A program made the translations under genes and the position numbers. The notes under the pieces are model-generated. The model did not search any database, had not been told where the DNA came from, and was given only the letters and a program-made list of their open reading frames with translations. A DNA stretch of 64,000 nt, taken from contig CM049312.1 of NCBI GenBank assembly GCA_026874595.1, positions 27,957,956-28,021,955 on the forward strand, read 5' to 3'. The DNA comes from Sipunculus nudus (taxonomy: Eukaryota; Annelida; Sipuncula; Golfingiida; Sipunculidae). Below, in pieces: positions 45,857 through 55,433 of the stretch. Numbering within the stretch: position 1 is the first letter of the stretch; each line of letters starts with the position of its first letter.

Positions 45857-48800
45857 ATGGGCACTTTTTACAGACAAGTATTATACCTGCCTCTTCTGGC
45901 ATTGATCGCGCGCCAGATACAGGCCAATCGTAAGGCCGCACCCTCGTGGCGTTGGTTAGGAGCGCCGACGGAAAGTGAAATGGCCGGCCCTTTTAAATCA
46001 TGTAAGGTAAATGTGAACAACAAGCGTGTTACATGCGACGGCAGGAAAGAGACATACACGTACCAGCAAGCACGACGTTGCTGTGAGTGTGCCGGTTTGG
46101 AACTCCCGCGTACAAAGGCATCGCAGGTAGCGTGGATGATGGAACTGGCTTCCACGGTGAGCAGTGCACATTTCCGCATTGCAAGCGAGGACAGAAAAAC
46201 CGAGGCATGCTCCGTTTTTCGCCGAACTACGGGTGTTTCCAAAAAGAAGGGATGCCATAGAGAGAAGGCCGGTTTTTTGTGTTGGCCAAAGACCGGTACC
46301 CGTTTTTCAGATCCGGATGATAAAATTGAACTCGTAGGGCCTTGGTCAAAGGAGCAAACATTTTGCAAAGACACAGCAAAGAAGAATTGTAATGGCTTGA
46401 CAGAAGTCACAAACAAGGAGGCAAAAAATTGCTGCCAGTGCGCAGGAGGGCGTTTGCCTGTCATATCAGACCAAGGTTATGACTTCAAAAGCGACTCTGT
46501 AAGCAAACTGTTGCGACAAGTGAATATTTCAGAAACGTGGACAATGTTCTCCGAAAACAATCAGGTCATACAAACTCCGGTATGTCACCTCTTTCGTTAT
46601 GATAACGATATGAAAGCAGGCCATCACAAACACAAGGATCAGAAGGGAAACGTCGATTGCGACCAGAAACATCGGTACATATGTGTCCGTCCAGAGTGCT
46701 CTGAGGGATACTGGGGACGCAAATGCAAACGGAATTGCTCAACAGGATGCTACAGACGCGAGTGTAAGGGATACACAGGAACGTGTTCACACGGGTGCAA
46801 GGCCGGCCTCAGGGGAAGACATTGCAATACAACATGTCAGAGTGGACGCTGGGGTAAAAACTGCGACCATAAATGTTCATCCGGATGCATGAGGGCAAGG
46901 GGTGCCAAACCTGTGTGCTATCCCACAAACGGAACTTGCTCTTGTAAAGCGGGTTACGCAGGCTCGAGATGTAACAAGTTGTGCTCGAACGGAACGTTCG
47001 GCCTCGGTTGTAATCTCCAGTGTTCGGCAGGTTGTCTGCGTGAACCGGACGAAAAGGCGAAAAACAGAACGGTAATTAAAGGAACAGCAGTTTGTCGTTC
47101 AACAGATGGGGTATGCGATTGCCGGCCTGGATATAGAGGCAGAAAATGCGCCAATGCATGCAAGTCAGGTCAGTGGGGTGTTCACTGTGCCTTCAACTGC
47201 TCGCAGGGTTGTTTACACAGGAAATGCAATGCAGTAAACGGCGGATGTTCATGCATGCCAGGCTTTAAGGGTGCCCGCTGTAACGTGACGTGCCCTCCAG
47301 GGACATTGGATGATATATGTACCAGGACATGTTCTAACAATTGTGTACCAGTAAAAGGTATCCGTTTATGCGACAAGCACAGCGGGTCTTGCAGTTGCTG
47401 TCCAGGTTACTACGGCAAGGATTGCAGCAAGGAGTGTGCCAGGGACAAGTATGGATCTGATTGTACCAAGACGTGTCCAGAAAACTGCATGCACGCCCCT
47501 GCCTCTCATATATGGATGACCGGGGCCAGTGATCGGAACTCGTCTTCAAGATACATGTGGCGTGTGTGTGCAAAAGAGACAGGAGCGTGTAGCTGCAAAG
47601 CTGGTTACAAAGGTCAGACATGTTCGGAAGCATGCGGCAAGCAAGAATGGGGCGAAAACTGTCACAGTACATGTCCGGTCAATTGCAACGGGACCGCCTC
47701 GAATTCAAATGTTAAATGCGACCGGTTTAACGGAACGTGCTTATGCAAGGACGGTTATACGGGACACAAATGCGCGGATGTATGCTCTACAGGCACGTGG
47801 GGTACGAAATGTTCCCGAAATTGCTCTAGCCGGTGCATAACCACAGGTAACAGTCATAAGCCAACCTGCAATCATATAAACGGGACGTGCACTTGCCAGC
47901 CGGGTTACACGGGTAAACACTGTGAGGCACTCTGTGCAAACGGCACGTACGGCCCATCCTGCTCGAAAACGTGCCCAAGCCGTTGTTTGCGTGCACGGAA
48001 TACGAATTCTGTTCGGACAACAACGTATCAGTTATGCGACCACATTTCCGGCAGCTGCTTGTGCCAGGCCGGTTACAAAGGGCAGTACTGCAATGAAACG
48101 TGCTCAGCAGACAAATGGGGTTCAGAATGTGCCTTTTCGTGTACGCCTGAATGCAATGGATCCGTTGTTTACAATGGTATACCTGTCAGGAAATGCAACA
48201 TGGTGAACGGTTCGTGCACGTGCCAGGCCGGGTACGTGGGCGAGCGCTGCACTCAACGTTGCGACGGTGGGCTTTGGGGGGAGGGTTGTGTCAGTGTATG
48301 CGGTGCCGGTTGCTGGAACCGCTCCAGCTGCAACCACGAAGACGGATATTGTGCACCGTGCATAGACGGGTACATGGGGCCGAGGTGTGAGAGCCTGTGC
48401 CCGTCCGGTGTTTGGGGGAATAACTGCAGTAGCACCTGTTCGCTGTTTTGTGCAAAAGGCAAATGCAGCCCATTCGATGGAAAATGTTACCAATGTAAAG
48501 CTGGCAAGGAAGGCGACTTCTGCGACGTGAATTGCCCGACCGGTCATTGGGGGACTAACTGCAGTAACACCTGTTCGTTTACTTGTGCAGATGGCAAATG
48601 CAACCCATCCGACGGGAAATGCTACCAATGTATAGCTGGTAAAGAAGGCGCCTACTGCGACGCGGATTGCCCGACCGGTCATTGGGGGAATAACTGCAGT
48701 AGCACCTGTCCGCCGTCTTGTGCAAAAAGCACATGCAGCCCATTCGACGGGAAATGTTACCGATGTAAAGCTGGCAGAGAAGGCGTCTTCTGCGACTCGG

Positions 48801-49081
48801 ATTGCGGCGAAGGGACGTACGGTCCCAACTGCATGATGTTGTGCCCCGTCTGTCCAAACGGTGTATGGTTTAAATGTGATCCCGTCACTGGTGTGTGTCA
48901 GACAGGCGGCACAGACCTCGAGGACACTGGTCGGTGGAGGGAACACTTTCGTGCCTTCTGTTGGAAACCTGACAAAACGGGAAGGCAATGCAGGGACATT
49001 AATACAAGCAAGCCTGCCTGGCGTGATGAACACATAGCGGTTGTCTTGTTAAGCCTCCGGGTTCTGTTCGAGTATGTGTAG
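45857..49081 (+). CDS. Giant secreted multi-EGF protein with two N-terminal lectin-like domains
   Basis: The open frame starts upstream at GTG, but ATG 45857 opens directly into a signal peptide (YLPLLALIARQIQA), giving 1074 residues. Two homologous Cys-rich domains follow (about residues 35-145 and 150-285), each with a YxxAxxCC-x-CAG-x-LP core and a late C-x-FR...C...GF/YxC pattern, a C-type-lectin-like arrangement. Then come 14 EGF/laminin-like repeats of the G-x-C-x-C-x-x-GY-x-G-x-x-C type, as in MEGF and class F scavenger receptors (SCARF). The last three are nearly identical in DNA. There are many N-glycosylation sites. The C-terminus ends with a short hydrophobic run (IAVVLLSLRVLFEYV) that might be a GPI signal or weak anchor. 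The gene is probably host-derived and acts on cell surfaces or outside the cell. Confidence 0.85.
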   Translation: MGTFYRQVLYLPLLALIARQIQANRKAAPSWRWLGAPTESEMAGPFKSCKVNVNNKRVTCDGRKETYTYQQARRCCECAGLELPRTKASQVAWMMELASTVSSAHFRIASEDRKTEACSVFRRTTGVSKKKGCHREKAGFLCWPKTGTRFSDPDDKIELVGPWSKEQTFCKDTAKKNCNGLTEVTNKEAKNCCQCAGGRLPVISDQGYDFKSDSVSKLLRQVNISETWTMFSENNQVIQTPVCHLFRYDNDMKAGHHKHKDQKGNVDCDQKHRYICVRPECSEGYWGRKCKRNCSTGCYRRECKGYTGTCSHGCKAGLRGRHCNTTCQSGRWGKNCDHKCSSGCMRARGAKPVCYPTNGTCSCKAGYAGSRCNKLCSNGTFGLGCNLQCSAGCLREPDEKAKNRTVIKGTAVCRSTDGVCDCRPGYRGRKCANACKSGQWGVHCAFNCSQGCLHRKCNAVNGGCSCMPGFKGARCNVTCPPGTLDDICTRTCSNNCVPVKGIRLCDKHSGSCSCCPGYYGKDCSKECARDKYGSDCTKTCPENCMHAPASHIWMTGASDRNSSSRYMWRVCAKETGACSCKAGYKGQTCSEACGKQEWGENCHSTCPVNCNGTASNSNVKCDRFNGTCLCKDGYTGHKCADVCSTGTWGTKCSRNCSSRCITTGNSHKPTCNHINGTCTCQPGYTGKHCEALCANGTYGPSCSKTCPSRCLRARNTNSVRTTTYQLCDHISGSCLCQAGYKGQYCNETCSADKWGSECAFSCTPECNGSVVYNGIPVRKCNMVNGSCTCQAGYVGERCTQRCDGGLWGEGCVSVCGAGCWNRSSCNHEDGYCAPCIDGYMGPRCESLCPSGVWGNNCSSTCSLFCAKGKCSPFDGKCYQCKAGKEGDFCDVNCPTGHWGTNCSNTCSFTCADGKCNPSDGKCYQCIAGKEGAYCDADCPTGHWGNNCSSTCPPSCAKSTCSPFDGKCYRCKAGREGVFCDSDCGEGTYGPNCMMLCPVCPNGVWFKCDPVTGVCQTGGTDLEDTGRWREHFRAFCWKPDKTGRQCRDINTSKPAWRDEHIAVVLLSLRVLFEYV
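48398..48802 (+). repeat. Three tandem 135-bp EGF-encoding repeats
   Basis: Units of 135 bases (45 codons) begin with TGCCCG at 48398, 48533 and 48668. Each encodes one EGF-like module with the WGxNCSxTC and GKCYxCxAGxEG elements. The high identity suggests recent duplication inside the gene. Confidence 0.8.
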
Positions 49082-49156
49082 TGATGTCATATCCTGACAA
49101 CATATCATGACCACACTGCCCGATAGAGCGTGTGGACTGCATGCTAGGATATGCAA

Positions 49157-49228
49157 AATAAATGTCCAGGCTGTCAACCAGATATAGTTTTATTTGATAT
49201 GAAATAAACAACAGATATATTTTTTATT
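49157..49228. terminator. Convergent poly(A) signals
   Basis: AATAAA at 49157-49162 serves the plus-strand EGF-repeat gene; TTTATT at 49223-49228 gives AATAAA for the minus-strand coiled-coil gene. Confidence 0.6.
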
Positions 49229-49255
49229 TAAACATGTGTGTTCTTTGCTGATGTC

Positions 49256-52200
49256 TCAGATTTGCACAGACGACCTGTCTATTATGCCGGAACGGACACC
49301 TGCTTCCGTGAAGGGGTCCATATGCACGTCTTTCCTTTCACTGCTTTCTCCATCTCGCTTTTCTCGTTTACACGGGACGCTCGCACTCTCCTTTTCCGCA
49401 GCCACGTCTAAATGATTCGAAAACTGGCGCAGCGTCATACCTGCGACAGACAGTTGGAATGCCGCGTGCACCACTGCGAATTGCGTTTCGTCCAGCGCGT
49501 TCACGGTGCGCCCTCTTTCTGCGGCAGGGTCACCGTCTAACGGTAACGGGTCAACGTCAAATTCCGGCGTCACGTTCGGAAACACCATTTCGAGGTATGG
49601 TTTGACGAGGGCTCTGTTGGTTTCCTTGCGTGGTATGTACCGCACGGCATTGTTTGTGTAGGTCGACACTTGGTTGAAATTGAGCATGTTCATGGTAACT
49701 GAAGCCCATTGTTCACGCTCCATGTCTGCGTACGCCTTCACGTCCGGGACAGCGGTGCTCAGCCGGTGGCCCAACACTTCTCCAAACACAGGGTCCATCT
49801 GGTTTGTGACGTCAACGACTGTCGGCCCCGCAGCGGACCGGCTTTTGGGCGGCCCGATGCCACCCGATTCTACGGGCCGGTTGGGCCCGTACACGTCTGA
49901 CACTCCTCGCCACAGGCCGTGCGCGTCGTCAGCTATTTCCTCCTCAAGTTCCTCTGCTGTCCGCTGTTCCGTTTTACACGAATCGACGGCTCTTTTCACG
50001 TCCCGTTGAAGGTTTTTCAGGTGTTTCAAAAGTGCGCGACTCGGTGGAGCCCTTTCGCCGTCCCACATTGGTTCACCGGCCATTTCTTCTGTGGGTTCGA
50101 GGCGTTCCTCGATAAATTTCTCGTAAAGGTGAACGGCTTCACCCAAGCGACGCTGCTCCTCTTGGTATTCGTTCAGTTGGGCGGTCAGCTGTACGTACCG
50201 TTGGGCGTGTATGGCGGCTTGGTGTTTATGCAGGTCCAGCGCGTGCCCTGACTGTTCCACGAGATCGATCAGGTACTGCATGACCCTTTCGGCTTCCGCG
50301 TTCTTGCGTTCTGCCCTTCTCAGGGCTTCCTTTTCAGCCGACGGCTTACTGAACCAGGACAATGCTTCGGCCACACCCCTCTGCATGTCCAGCTCGGCCG
50401 CGGTTCTTTCCAATTCGCGCACGTTGTACCTGACGCCTGACGTGGCGTCGAGGTCGCTGACTCCAGGGCGTGACAAACTGCCATCGTACAAGCGGCCGGA
50501 GGGCAGTCCGTCGCCAGCGTGATCCGTACTACCACAGACACGCTGTGTGTTACGTTGAGGGGCACGGCTAAACTTCGGGCCCGCACCCGGAAATGTGGAC
50601 GATGAAGACAGAGGTGCTCTCGCGTCGTCAAGCGTACCGCCTGCGGTGATCCGTTTCTGCAGATCACGCAGGTTAGCGTACATGCTACCCCAGTCACCCG
50701 CGACTCCGCTCACGATACACGGCACCAGTTTTTTCAAAGCTCCGCGTGTGATAGCGCTATCGGATTCCGCGGCTGTGCCCAACAGTTTCATCATATCGTC
50801 TGTGGTTTTTTCTTTCGCTTTACATGACATCAACTGCCTGTGAAGTTTAGCTGCGGCCAAAGTGGCCGAATTGACCTTTTCCTCTGCAGCGTTCAGTGCC
50901 CTGCGACAGACCTCTCTTTCGCTAGACGGGTCGTCATCCTGTTCGGCAGGTTTCTTAGGCATGCTCTTTTGCCCTAAAAGCACGCACGGTTTAGAGTTGA
51001 ATATGTGCGAGTTTTCTGCTAGGCTTTGTAACAAACCACGTGCTCTGCTGTACATCAGAACTTGCCCACAGGCTGTGGCCATCGGGTCGCACCGGAAATG
51101 TTTGTGCGGGTATACCACCCCAAACTTGGAGCCCGGTGGGAAAAATGATTGGTCCATCACAGACACCCCGAAGCCGGACTGGGGTCCCAGGTATACCAAA
51201 ACACATTCTTCCGGTGAAAGGACGCGGACGTGCCCTTGGCTGCAGTCGCAGAGCTTCGTGGAGCAGGTACGCAAGGCTGACAAAAGAACGCTCTCTGAGG
51301 CGGAGGTCTCGGTTGAGCCACATTTCCATCCAGAGCACACGCAAGGGCTGAGGTTACCTGATCCTGGGGGTAAACGCACGTAAGGCACTGCGCCCAACGA
51401 GAGGGTCCATGTACAGTACATCTCGTAGTTTCCCTGGAGTTTTACACGCTGCACCACCCGTTGTACGAGTTCTGCAGAAAGCTCTCTGATGTGGTTCTCG
51501 AGATAACCTTGGAAATTTTTTACGGACACGCGAATTTGGGCTGCACACTTTGTGATATCGAGGGGATCGCCCACGGCCATATCAACATGGTGCGCCCATT
51601 CCTTCTTGAACTTACCGTAAAGCGCGGTGGTGACGTCAGAGGACAAAGACCGACACAGGGAAGATGCGACGTATTGAAAAACGAGCATATCTGTAGGCAG
51701 TGACAAGACGGCTCCTGTGCAAGCGGAGGACCCCCCGGTGAAAGTACGCAAGAGTTCCCTGCTGAGGTCCGTCGGATGAACCAACACAGGACGTGAACCG
51801 GCAGCAGACAAAGGCGCATTCGACAGGCAAGACACCACGGCGTCCGTCACCTTTTCGGCCGGCGGAGGCCCGTACGCCGTGTCACCCACCGTCGTATCGC
51901 ACGACGGTACAGCTATGCAACGCACTGAACGGAGTGCACGGGCGCGTTTCAGTTCACGGTGCAGCAGGTTTCTCTGTCTTGCCAGTTCCACGTACGTGTC
52001 TTTCATCCTTTCCGCGTCCCGCCTCGTGCGGTCCAGTTGTTCGCACAGATTGTGAAATTCCCGACGTGTTTCGCGGTCCCGGACGGTTTGTATTGCCAGG
52101 ACGTCTGCGGAAACGCGTTCTTTGTCCAGCAGTTCAAACCGTTCCTTTAACTCGTGGAGCATGTCGGGATGTCCCTCTGGCCAAGGTGTTGGCACGTCAA

Positions 52201-52507
52201 GGGATACCCGTTGGGAATCCATGTTGGGTACATCTGTGAAATGGGCGTACGCCTTTTTAGGGCCAAAGCCGCCTTCGTAGGGAAACGCTTTGGACCGGAC
52301 CTGGTCGTAAACTCTTGCATCCTGCCGTAGTGGCGGGAAACTGCCCGGACGTGACGGGTCCTCGTGTCTGTGCACTTGCTCTTTCAGGCTCCTGTAAGAC
52401 TGCCTGCACCCGTTCCTGGAGAACGACGCTCGATCAGCCGGGTATGATCTGTGTTTCCGTCGTGATTCATACCTGAAACGCGGTGTCCACATGCGTGTAG
52501 TGTGCAT
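49256..52507 (-). CDS. Large coiled-coil protein, portal candidate
   Basis: Encodes 1083 residues from ATG 52507. The N-terminus is basic, with a helical coiled coil at about 115-200 (ELKERFELLDKERV, RRDAERMKDTYVELARQRNLLHREL). The middle region is folded and contains a cysteine cluster (CVCSGWKCG, CDCSQGHV). A second long coiled coil spans about 660-850 (EKEALRRAERKNAEAERVM, QLNEYQEEQRRLGEAVHLYEKF). The C-terminal 150 residues include QVSTYTNNAVRYIPRKETNRALVKPYLEMV. Herpesvirus portals (UL6) are long helical ring-forming proteins with coiled-coil clips, and no other window gene fits better, but the match rests on architecture only. A tegument protein is an alternative. Confidence 0.7.
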   Translation of the reverse strand: MHTTRMWTPRFRYESRRKHRSYPADRASFSRNGCRQSYRSLKEQVHRHEDPSRPGSFPPLRQDARVYDQVRSKAFPYEGGFGPKKAYAHFTDVPNMDSQRVSLDVPTPWPEGHPDMLHELKERFELLDKERVSADVLAIQTVRDRETRREFHNLCEQLDRTRRDAERMKDTYVELARQRNLLHRELKRARALRSVRCIAVPSCDTTVGDTAYGPPPAEKVTDAVVSCLSNAPLSAAGSRPVLVHPTDLSRELLRTFTGGSSACTGAVLSLPTDMLVFQYVASSLCRSLSSDVTTALYGKFKKEWAHHVDMAVGDPLDITKCAAQIRVSVKNFQGYLENHIRELSAELVQRVVQRVKLQGNYEMYCTWTLSLGAVPYVRLPPGSGNLSPCVCSGWKCGSTETSASESVLLSALRTCSTKLCDCSQGHVRVLSPEECVLVYLGPQSGFGVSVMDQSFFPPGSKFGVVYPHKHFRCDPMATACGQVLMYSRARGLLQSLAENSHIFNSKPCVLLGQKSMPKKPAEQDDDPSSEREVCRRALNAAEEKVNSATLAAAKLHRQLMSCKAKEKTTDDMMKLLGTAAESDSAITRGALKKLVPCIVSGVAGDWGSMYANLRDLQKRITAGGTLDDARAPLSSSSTFPGAGPKFSRAPQRNTQRVCGSTDHAGDGLPSGRLYDGSLSRPGVSDLDATSGVRYNVRELERTAAELDMQRGVAEALSWFSKPSAEKEALRRAERKNAEAERVMQYLIDLVEQSGHALDLHKHQAAIHAQRYVQLTAQLNEYQEEQRRLGEAVHLYEKFIEERLEPTEEMAGEPMWDGERAPPSRALLKHLKNLQRDVKRAVDSCKTEQRTAEELEEEIADDAHGLWRGVSDVYGPNRPVESGGIGPPKSRSAAGPTVVDVTNQMDPVFGEVLGHRLSTAVPDVKAYADMEREQWASVTMNMLNFNQVSTYTNNAVRYIPRKETNRALVKPYLEMVFPNVTPEFDVDPLPLDGDPAAERGRTVNALDETQFAVVHAAFQLSVAGMTLRQFSNHLDVAAEKESASVPCKREKRDGESSERKDVHMDPFTEAGVRSGIIDRSSVQI

Positions 52508-53048
52508 TTTGTTTTATCATGCCATGGACCGTTTGATGACCGATCAGTTGACGTAAGTCACAGTAACTGTGACATAAATCACCCCAATACCTGATTCAAC
52601 CGCTAGGACCAGAAACACAAATACATACACCAAATAACGACCAATCTGACCCTTCGTCTGTTGCGCTCCTACACCCGATCGGATATAAGACGCCGGGCGT
52701 GAAAAGAGGGATGTGCATGATGTTATACCATTATACATTATAAAACAAAGCACCATCAGTATAGCTCAGGGGACTTATAGTCAACTGAGCTGCAACCGAC
52801 CCACACCTTCGCTACCACACACGTCATCCATACCATCATACATTGGAACGTCATTTGACAAGTGCACAAAACGAAGGCTGGCATAAATCACGTTCATTAA
52901 TTCTGTCTAACATGAAACACGAAACAATAAAAAACAAACAACACCGTACACGATACATCACATTTATACCAAGTAAAAACGTAAAAACAAATCAAATTCA
53001 TGCACGTTCATGTCAAATAAACCAAAATATATCTGTCCATATCACGTT
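52508..53048. other. Intergenic region with a hairpin
   Basis: About 540 AT-rich bases without a convincing gene. It should hold the promoter of the coiled-coil gene (TA-rich elements near 52682 and 52730) and contains the hairpin at 52763-52791. The small open frame 52544-52756 (-) has one hydrophobic segment but no other support. Confidence 0.45.
52763..52791. other. 29-nt near-perfect hairpin
   Basis: A 7-base outer stem (AGCTCAG / CTGAGCT) and a 4-base inner stem (GACT / AGTC) enclose a TAT loop, with GG opposite AA between the stems. Confidence 0.65.
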
Positions 53049-53843
53049 TCACTCGATCATCCGTAAGAACATACACATCTCTGAATTGTCTGTAGCGTAT
53101 GCCAGTGAACGTGCTGTTTCCCTATCGTAGGATTCGAGAGATATGTCAGCTCCGGCTTCTAATAACATATACTTCACCATGTCCACATTGCCACGCAGAA
53201 CAGCTTCATGTAACGGTGTCAGGCCTCGTTTGCCTTCTTTACAGTTGGGATCCGCGTGCAGCGCGAATAACAGATAGTTCAGCATGTCCCTGGCATCTGC
53301 TTCTGCTGCTATGTGCATGCAGGTGCGACCGTCCGCGTTCATAACACCCGTGAGATTCCTGTAGAAATCCGGCTTGTCCATCATCACAAAGCCGGCCCAG
53401 CATGTCAGTGATTTCAAGCATTCCGAGCACTTGCGCTGGCAAGCCAAGTGCAGTGGGGTGTTCGCGTGTCTGTCCCTTTTCGTAACGTCCGCTCCGCGCA
53501 TCACTAGATGCCGGATGAGTTGGTGCATGCAAAGTCTAACAGCCAGCTCGAGGTAGGTTTCTCCTTGTATGTTTACTATGTCGAGGACTCCTGGCCCGTC
53601 CATTCTGTCTAGTACCGATATCGCCCAGCCTTCCATCCCGGCTAATATGCAATTGTGTAGAAACGTCTCACCGGCACTGTCACGGGAGAGAATGTGACAC
53701 GGGGTGGACGATACGTCCTGTGGGGCACCAGAAACCGTGACTTCTTTGGCGGTGCTGTTCTCGCGTATGTCTTTGACGGTGCTGTTTTCGCTAATGTGAA
53801 GTCTACGCATCCCAGCCTCGACTGACTCCGTCGAACAAAACAT
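53049..53843 (-). CDS. IkB-like ankyrin-repeat protein 1
   Basis: The open frame starts at TTG; the first ATG is 53843, 77 bases after a TATAAA box, giving 264 residues. Residues 1-65 are Ser/Thr-rich with a repeated ENSTxK unit. Five to six ankyrin repeats fill the rest: GETFLHNCI, GETYLELAVRL, HANTPLHLACQRKCSECLKSL, GRTCMHIAAEADARD, GLTPLHEAVLRGNVDMV. The NTPLHLAC...C...LT repeat followed by a long insert and a G-x-TC-x-HLAA repeat is the IkB/Cactus pattern and not that of generic ankyrin proteins. IkB proteins hold Rel/NF-kB factors in the cytoplasm. No DSGxxS degron is present, so the product may resist signal-induced breakdown. Confidence 0.8.
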   Translation of the reverse strand: MFCSTESVEAGMRRLHISENSTVKDIRENSTAKEVTVSGAPQDVSSTPCHILSRDSAGETFLHNCILAGMEGWAISVLDRMDGPGVLDIVNIQGETYLELAVRLCMHQLIRHLVMRGADVTKRDRHANTPLHLACQRKCSECLKSLTCWAGFVMMDKPDFYRNLTGVMNADGRTCMHIAAEADARDMLNYLLFALHADPNCKEGKRGLTPLHEAVLRGNVDMVKYMLLEAGADISLESYDRETARSLAYATDNSEMCMFLRMIE

Positions 53844-53919
53844 GTCTCTGTCTCTAAACGTGTAAACGAACAGTGAACTGCAACGGTATGTGATCAAATA
53901 CTACCAGAACAGTCATATA

Positions 53920-53925
53920 TTTATA
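53920..53925 (-). promoter_or_regulatory. TATA box of ankyrin gene 1
   Basis: TATAAA on the minus strand, 77 bases before ATG 53843. The 390-base gap 53844-54231 also contains a CCCCCCCCTCCCCCCC tract near 54137 and no gene. Confidence 0.6.
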
Positions 53926-54231
53926 CGCTAAAACGATATCTATTTTTAACCCGTGGAATATCCGAAAGTCACATTTGTGAGGTAATTTCTAATTTTGGTA
54001 ACGTCGGATTTCCCCACAAATCACAGCATGATAATGCGTCATCCGACATGTGGGATTTTTGTTCACGGTCACACACAGCCACGTCATTGGTAGTGTTTGT
54101 TTAGGGTTGAACAACGGTGTATCCGGAAAGCGAAGCCCCCCCCCTCCCCCCAGTTCATCAGCCAGTGCTGTCATTGCGGGATAATTAGTAGGCACAGTAT
54201 ACAATCATAGTGTATACACTTTCGTATTAAG

Positions 54232-55371
54232 CTATCCACTCTCGGTCATGCTGTCTTCTTCGCTGTCGCAATTGTCCGGGCGCACAGCACCCAACCCTAC
54301 AAGAAACATAACACATTCCTCGTGCCCGTTCGACATTGCAGCTTCCAAGGGAGAACTCCTGTTCCACGCTCGCGCGTGTGCATTCGCCCAACATTCATTT
54401 ACCAAATATCGTACCATGTCTATTCTGCCAGACTCAGCTGCTTCGTACAGTGCAGTCTTTCCCGTCTTTCCATTAGGCACATCGACATCCTCCAGCAGTG
54501 GTTTGAGGCAACCTAGCAGGTCCTTGTGCCCACCTTCCGCAGCCAAATGTACGCATGTCTGCCCGTCGTAGTTCAAAATGTTCGGCCTTGGGGGGACTCT
54601 GTTAAACGGTCTGTAACGTATATATTTTTTCACTTCTGCATGTGTCAGGTACAATGTCAGAGCCATAGCACACATCGTGTCACCTCTGGCTGAAGCCAAA
54701 TGCAACGGTGTGTTCCCGTGCGCGTCTCTAGCCTCTGTGTCAGCACCGCGAGCCACCAACTGCCTAACCAGTGAATACATACCCTTCTTAACGGCCAGGT
54801 GCAAGCAGGTGTCGCCATTCATATCGGTCTTGTTGATCCCTCGGCTGTGCGTTAGGTCGCGCAGTATCCCCGTGGCAGCACGTTCCCTGCCCCAATTCTT
54901 TATGCAACTGTGTAAAAGTGTTTCGTCCGTGCCCATCCCGACGTCTTCAAATATGTTGTTCACGAACCGCTTGGCGTTTTTCAGGAAAACAGGCAAAACG
55001 TGCAACCCAAGACCACGGCGTTTCGCCATGTGAAAGGCCAACTGCAGAGAGAAAGGGGACCCTTGAGTCCAAAAGGGAGCTCTCTTCTCGTCCAGCTCGG
55101 GGTCAAACCCTTCACAAACCGACATATGAACCGAGGTACACGTCGGATTCGACACAAGTAATAGCCCGCCAGTTCCGTTGTCAATGCTCGTCAATGAGGT
55201 GTCCATTTCTGAAAGTGTTTCCCCTGTATTTATGTCATCGTCTATGACATTAACGCTTTCTGTTGAGTACGCAGACTTGTCTATGAAGTTATCACCCTGG
55301 GTAGAGTACTCAGACACTTCCGCGCACATTCTAGCAAGTTCAATTCTTTCAATTTGCCGCCTGCTGGCCAT
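54232..55371 (-). CDS. IkB-like ankyrin-repeat protein 2
   Basis: The frame begins with an ATG at 55428, but a TATAAA box overlaps it (55428-55433), so ATG 55371 (MASRRQIERIEL) is the likely start, giving 379 residues. The N-terminal 130 residues are acidic and Ser/Thr-rich without a DSGxxS degron. Six ankyrin repeats follow: DETLLHSCI, GDTCLHLAVKKGMYSLVRQLV, GNTPLHLASARGDTMCAMAL, GQTCVHLAAEGGHKDLL, GKTALYEAAESGRIDMVRYLV and SSPLEAAMSNGHEECV. The insert between repeats 3 and 4 (Pro-rich, VPPRPN) is as in IkB. It ends in an acidic Ser tail (DSEEDSMTES), like the PEST end of IkB-alpha. Probable role: binding NF-kB/Rel dimers. Confidence 0.82.
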   Translation of the reverse strand: MASRRQIERIELARMCAEVSEYSTQGDNFIDKSAYSTESVNVIDDDINTGETLSEMDTSLTSIDNGTGGLLLVSNPTCTSVHMSVCEGFDPELDEKRAPFWTQGSPFSLQLAFHMAKRRGLGLHVLPVFLKNAKRFVNNIFEDVGMGTDETLLHSCIKNWGRERAATGILRDLTHSRGINKTDMNGDTCLHLAVKKGMYSLVRQLVARGADTEARDAHGNTPLHLASARGDTMCAMALTLYLTHAEVKKYIRYRPFNRVPPRPNILNYDGQTCVHLAAEGGHKDLLGCLKPLLEDVDVPNGKTGKTALYEAAESGRIDMVRYLVNECWANAHARAWNRSSPLEAAMSNGHEECVMFLVGLGAVRPDNCDSEEDSMTESG

Positions 55372-55427
55372 GGTACGGCGATAAAGACGTTCATCCAAAA
55401 TGTAGACGGTGACACTGTTCGGGCACA

Positions 55428-55433
55428 TTTATA
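55428..55433 (-). promoter_or_regulatory. TATA box of ankyrin gene 2
   Basis: TATAAA on the minus strand, 57 bases before ATG 55371. The upstream gap to 55840 holds no gene that I can see. Confidence 0.6.

Noticed and set aside
48122-49033. 303-codon frame opposite the EGF repeats
   Set aside because: Mirror of the Cys-rich repeat codons; its Thr/Ala-rich product is a shadow.
52758-52805. tRNA gene
   Set aside because: Only a D-arm-like GCTCAG is present; no acceptor, anticodon or T arm fits. It is a simple hairpin.
52843-53130. 95-codon plus-strand frame
   Set aside because: AT-rich Lys/Asn/Ile composition unlike window genes; overlaps the end of ankyrin gene 1; no TATA or domain.
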